Source: Marispirochaeta sp. (GTDB lineage: Bacteria; Spirochaetota; Spirochaetia; JC444; Marispirochaetaceae). Taken from it: 64,000 bases of DNA. Below, in pieces: positions 61,089 to 64,000 of the stretch (within the stretch, counting starts at the first letter, position 1; the number at the start of each line of letters is the position of its first letter). The DNA is taken from the NCBI RefSeq assembly GCF_963668165.1, contig NZ_OY764209.1:2046001-2110000 (forward strand), given 5' to 3'. The notes under the pieces were generated by a model. That model did no database searches. It had not been told where the DNA came from and was given only the letters and a program-made list of their open reading frames with translations. Made by a program: the position numbers and the translations under genes.

Positions 61089-62405
61089 ATGAGGATTGCT
61101 GGAAAAACTACCGCATTTATTGTTGTTTTGACTGTACTATTTGTTTTCATCGGCTGCGATAACAAAAAGGATGCTGAGTCAAGCGGAGGCTCCTCTGATA
61201 AAGGAGGTATTGAGCTTCGGGTTTCCTGGTGGGGATCAGAATCGCGTCATAGTGCTACCTTGGAAGCGATTGAGCTGTATGAAGAAAGAAACCCGCTGGT
61301 CAAGATTATTCCTGAGTATCAGGGTTGGGATGGGTATCAGAATAAGCTTAAGGCCCAGATTATGGCCGGAAATGCTCCAGATGTTTTCAGCTGTATATCC
61401 GAATGGTACGGTGAGCTGATTGCTGCCGATGGATTAGCCGACATAAGCGGAATGATAGATGTCAGCGGGCATAATCCTAAATACGTTGACGCTTGTTCGT
61501 ATGATGGGAAAATGTATGGTGTGAATCTTTCTGTAAATGCCAAAACATTAATCCAAAACAGAACTCTGCTCCAGGAGTACAGTATAAGTCCCCTTGAAGA
61601 ACCGTATTCCTGGGACGAGATGGCTGGTAAATTTAAAGAAGTTTACGACAAATCAGGTGGAAAGGTGTACGGAATCTCCGACTATTCAGTGAATGCCGAT
61701 GGAATGGGGTTCCCTTTGCTGCAGGATTACGGCTATACTGCCCTGGCCAAGAAAACTGCCTATCCTTATGATAATGAAAAGTTTATCTTCACGGCGAATG
61801 ATATACGGCAGTATTTTCGCTATTTCGCTGATCTTAGAAAAGTTAATGGAGTTGCACCTCCAGAACAGTCTGCAATCAATGATTTGTCTGCAAATTCATT
61901 ACTCGTCAAAAGGGTTACAGCCTTCGAAATAAATTGGGCGGGGTCTTTCTATAACTATCAAGACCAGATGAAGAATGATCTGATCATGGCGCCATTACCG
62001 GTTGGTTCTAACGGAGAAACAGGTGACGTTGCTCGTCCCGGAATTATCTTTTCGGTCTTTAAGAAGACCAAGCATCAACAGGAAGCGGCAAAGTTTATAG
62101 ACTTCTTTACTAATGACCCGGAAGTTGCCTTGATCCTGAAGACCAGTCGCGGTGTTCTGCCAACTGAATCTCAAAGAACAGCACTGATGGAATCTGACGC
62201 TCTAAGCAGTACTGATAAAAAAGTTATGGCTATTATGAATCAGATAATGAAGCGGGAGTTTAAGGATTCATATTCCGGACCTGCGGGCAACCGTGAATTG
62301 CAGTCAATTCTACCGCAGATTGGACAAAAGATCGCGTTTAACAAGATTGGTATTAATGATGCTGTTGATGAGTTCATGCATGAAGTTGGGAAGCTGGTTC
62401 AGTAA
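61089..62405 (+). CDS. Extracellular sugar-binding lipoprotein (ABC importer, family 1)
   Basis: A 438-residue protein. The signal peptide ends in FIGC, a lipobox, so it is lipid-anchored. LRVSWWGSESRHSATLEAIELYEERNP and NAPDVFSC are typical of SBP_bac_1 sugar-binding proteins. The helical C-terminal part includes EFKDSYSGPAGNRELQ. The sugar is unknown. AGGAGG is placed 7 bases before the ATG. A sensor kinase of the YesM type follows, as in many sugar-uptake loci. The DNA is A/T-richer than most of the window. Confidence 0.9.
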   Translation: MRIAGKTTAFIVVLTVLFVFIGCDNKKDAESSGGSSDKGGIELRVSWWGSESRHSATLEAIELYEERNPLVKIIPEYQGWDGYQNKLKAQIMAGNAPDVFSCISEWYGELIAADGLADISGMIDVSGHNPKYVDACSYDGKMYGVNLSVNAKTLIQNRTLLQEYSISPLEEPYSWDEMAGKFKEVYDKSGGKVYGISDYSVNADGMGFPLLQDYGYTALAKKTAYPYDNEKFIFTANDIRQYFRYFADLRKVNGVAPPEQSAINDLSANSLLVKRVTAFEINWAGSFYNYQDQMKNDLIMAPLPVGSNGETGDVARPGIIFSVFKKTKHQQEAAKFIDFFTNDPEVALILKTSRGVLPTESQRTALMESDALSSTDKKVMAIMNQIMKREFKDSYSGPAGNRELQSILPQIGQKIAFNKIGINDAVDEFMHEVGKLVQ

Positions 62406-62443
62406 CCGTATCGGTCAGGCGTAGCTCGAGTGCAAAAATAATG

Positions 62444-62491
62444 GGTGTTCGAAGAATCCTGGGAGAGCAAAGGTTCTTCGAATACCTTTTT
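62444..62491 (+). terminator. Terminator or attenuator after the sugar-binding gene
   Basis: GGTGTTCGAAGAATCC pairs with GGTTCTTCGAATACC around a 12-base loop and is followed by a T5 run. Binding-protein genes are often followed by such a partial terminator that raises their level over downstream genes. Confidence 0.8.
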
Positions 62492-62535
62492 CTATGGTGC
62501 AGAACACATTAATGGGTTATAATCGTGGAAAACTG

Positions 62536-64000
62536 ATGAAATACCGATTACAGCCTCTGCTTATCGTTACAATCAGTCTACTGATTTTATCTCTTCTTTT
62601 AATCCAGGGGATTGTGCTCAGCTATTCCATGTCAAGAATCCTTTCGGATAATACCTACGAAATGACTGTTGAGTTGCTGGAGCAAAAGAATCTGCGGTTA
62701 AATGAAAGAATTAGAGAAATCAGGGACATTGCCCTTTCCATCGCGATAAATAAAGAGATTCAGGAAATTCTGGCTGAGGTTGATCGAAAAGATTACTACC
62801 AGCAGATTCGAGGGAATAAAACTGTCAGCATTTTCTTGTCTGCCATAGCAAACTCACGTAATGATATAAGTCAAATCTTCATTGTAACTGACCGTATGGA
62901 GGTCTATAACTATGCTCATGCGAATGGTCTAATTGAGCAATCTCTGGTAAAAGACGAGGCTTTTTTTCACGCCACAGAGGCGAATGTTGAAGGTATACTT
63001 GCAACCAGTAATTTTTTCATACGTAATGATTCTTCAGATAAATACGTAGCCACTTTTTTTCGGAAACTTCAGGATTCAGGAAACAAAGAGCTAGGTACTT
63101 TGTGTATTATTTTGAATGATAAAGTTCTGCGTAATCTACTTCAGGAAGAGACCGAATATCATTCCAGGAGATACTCTTTTATCGTTACAGGAGATAACAG
63201 GGTTATTTCGCCTTTTGCGGAGAACCCTGCAGGGATTAATGAGTTACTGCAAAAGGAAGAAAAGTTTATAGAGAAGAAGATTGGAAACCAAGACCGGGAC
63301 AGTATCCGGTTAAATGGAAATGAATATCTGATTATTCTTACTTCACCTAATTCATATAACTGGCGAATCGCCCAATTAATTCCTTACAGTGAGATCAATA
63401 AGGAGATCGGTGTTGTCTTGCGGAATATTATTTCGATTGGTCTATCATGCATCTTTCTTACTGTCATTGTTCTCTATTATTTCTCCAAAGGAATAACACG
63501 TCCTTTGCGAAACCTGATTCAGCAGATGGGAGTTGTGGCAGCCGGGACTTTCAACATTTCAATGAGACGGGAAGGTATTGTAGAAATTGAGGAGCTTAAT
63601 ACCTGCTTTGCCAACATGACTGACCGGATACATGATCTTCTGGAGGAGATAAACAGGGAACACCAGAAGATTCGGCGGGCTGAACTGGCAGCTTTGCAGG
63701 CACAGATAAATCCCCATTTTCTCTACAATACCCTGGATTTGATAAACTGGATGGCCATTGCACGGAATGCACATGACATTAGCAGAACCGTCTCTGATTT
63801 GGGTAGACTTTTTCGCTTGGGACTCAACAAGGGTCTGGACATAACTACTGTGAAAAATGAAATTGAGCATGTGCGTTGCTATATAAACATTCAGCGCGAT
63901 CTTTCGGGTCATGAAATCTCTTTTAAAGAAGAATATGATCCGAAAATTTTCGGATTTCAGACGATCAAACTAATTCTGCAACCCCTGGTAGAAAATTCAT
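62536..64000 (+). CDS. YesM-type sensor histidine kinase (cut by window end)
   Basis: The frame is open from 62536 to the window end (488 codons). TM1 (about 9-30) and TM2 (about 297-320) flank a large extracellular sensor (about 31-295) resembling a double-Cache domain. A HAMP domain comes next (PLRNLIQQMG, about 325). The His_kinase box has LAALQAQINPHFLYNTLDLINWM, with the phospho-His in NPHFLYN. The start of the ATPase, LILQPLVENS, is at the edge. Such kinases control sugar ABC transporters with a YesN-like regulator, which should follow outside. Upstream in-frame ATGs at 62494 and 62512 are possible; GGAAAA lies before 62536. Confidence 0.9.
   Translation, partial: MKYRLQPLLIVTISLLILSLLLIQGIVLSYSMSRILSDNTYEMTVELLEQKNLRLNERIREIRDIALSIAINKEIQEILAEVDRKDYYQQIRGNKTVSIFLSAIANSRNDISQIFIVTDRMEVYNYAHANGLIEQSLVKDEAFFHATEANVEGILATSNFFIRNDSSDKYVATFFRKLQDSGNKELGTLCIILNDKVLRNLLQEETEYHSRRYSFIVTGDNRVISPFAENPAGINELLQKEEKFIEKKIGNQDRDSIRLNGNEYLIILTSPNSYNWRIAQLIPYSEINKEIGVVLRNIISIGLSCIFLTVIVLYYFSKGITRPLRNLIQQMGVVAAGTFNISMRREGIVEIEELNTCFANMTDRIHDLLEEINREHQKIRRAELAALQAQINPHFLYNTLDLINWMAIARNAHDISRTVSDLGRLFRLGLNKGLDITTVKNEIEHVRCYINIQRDLSGHEISFKEEYDPKIFGFQTIKLILQPLVENS

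Noticed and set aside
1-64000. CRISPR array, rRNA genes, prophage or plasmid origin
   Set aside because: No regularly spaced direct repeats, no rRNA-like segments and no phage structural or replication genes are visible.

Overview
The window reads as a chromosome segment of a free-living or facultatively anaerobic spirochaete-like bacterium (Spirochaetota, Spirochaetaceae-type). This rests on gene content only: three HisKA_2-type histidine kinases, relaxed lipoprotein signals, a long membrane-anchored coiled-coil protein and paired secreted unknowns. There is no rRNA or other marker to confirm it. Most genes are moderately GC-rich. The 5'-nucleotidase gene (8799-10751) and the right end (about 60930-64000) are visibly richer in A/T and may have a different history.

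Layout. 1-3060: a receiver protein, an exported substrate-binding protein and a membrane histidine kinase in one operon, closed by a clear terminator. 3069-4695: two Hsp20 genes divergent from a short J-domain protein. 4713-8654: HrpA helicase. 8799-12897: 5'-nucleotidase, an IS5-type insertion sequence and an MFS transporter. 13023-17286: sugar kinase, cysteine-cluster protein, DMT permease, 5TM-PAS histidine kinase and a PEBP protein. 17316-22599: polyprenyl synthase, an NDH-2/DoxX fusion and a long-chain acyl-CoA synthetase; the first and last carry frameshifts. 22623-26138: polar amino-acid ABC transporter and a SurA/PpiC foldase. 26295-29793: MsrB, UspA, GlnS and CheW. 29843-33765: ECF transporter operon ending in coaX. 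33890-42500: histidine kinase, pseudouridine synthase, tRNA-Asp, inositol-phosphatase family protein, DUF5680 protein, DMT permease, coiled-coil protein and adenylate/guanylate cyclase. 42513-46436: panB-panC-coaC-coaB-coaX-panD. 46805-48041: a second insertion sequence with 22-bp terminal repeats. 48214-53050: GntR regulator and mannonate dehydratase, then MobA divergent from a molybdopterin oxidoreductase. 53051-55322: lipoprotein and a decayed two-component locus. 55319-59454: operon of an unknown, a flavodoxin, an exported isoaspartyl methyltransferase and a membrane aminopropyltransferase-like protein. 59528-60930: two secreted unknowns. 61089-64000: sugar-binding lipoprotein and a YesM-type kinase cut by the window end.

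How the genes work together. Coenzyme A supply is the strongest theme. One operon covers pantothenate synthesis (PanB, PanC, PanD) and the steps to 4'-phosphopantetheine (CoaX, CoaB, CoaC), while another couples an ECF vitamin transporter to a second CoaX. A respiratory theme joins NDH-2, the polyprenyl (quinone side chain) synthase and a Rex- or CRP-like operator.

Two cross-cutting signals are worth noting. About eight genes have a -10-like hexamer 6-8 bases before the start codon and no Shine-Dalgarno, which suggests leaderless transcripts. Five or six apparent frameshifts all sit in homopolymer runs, which suggests either recent gene decay or sequencing error.
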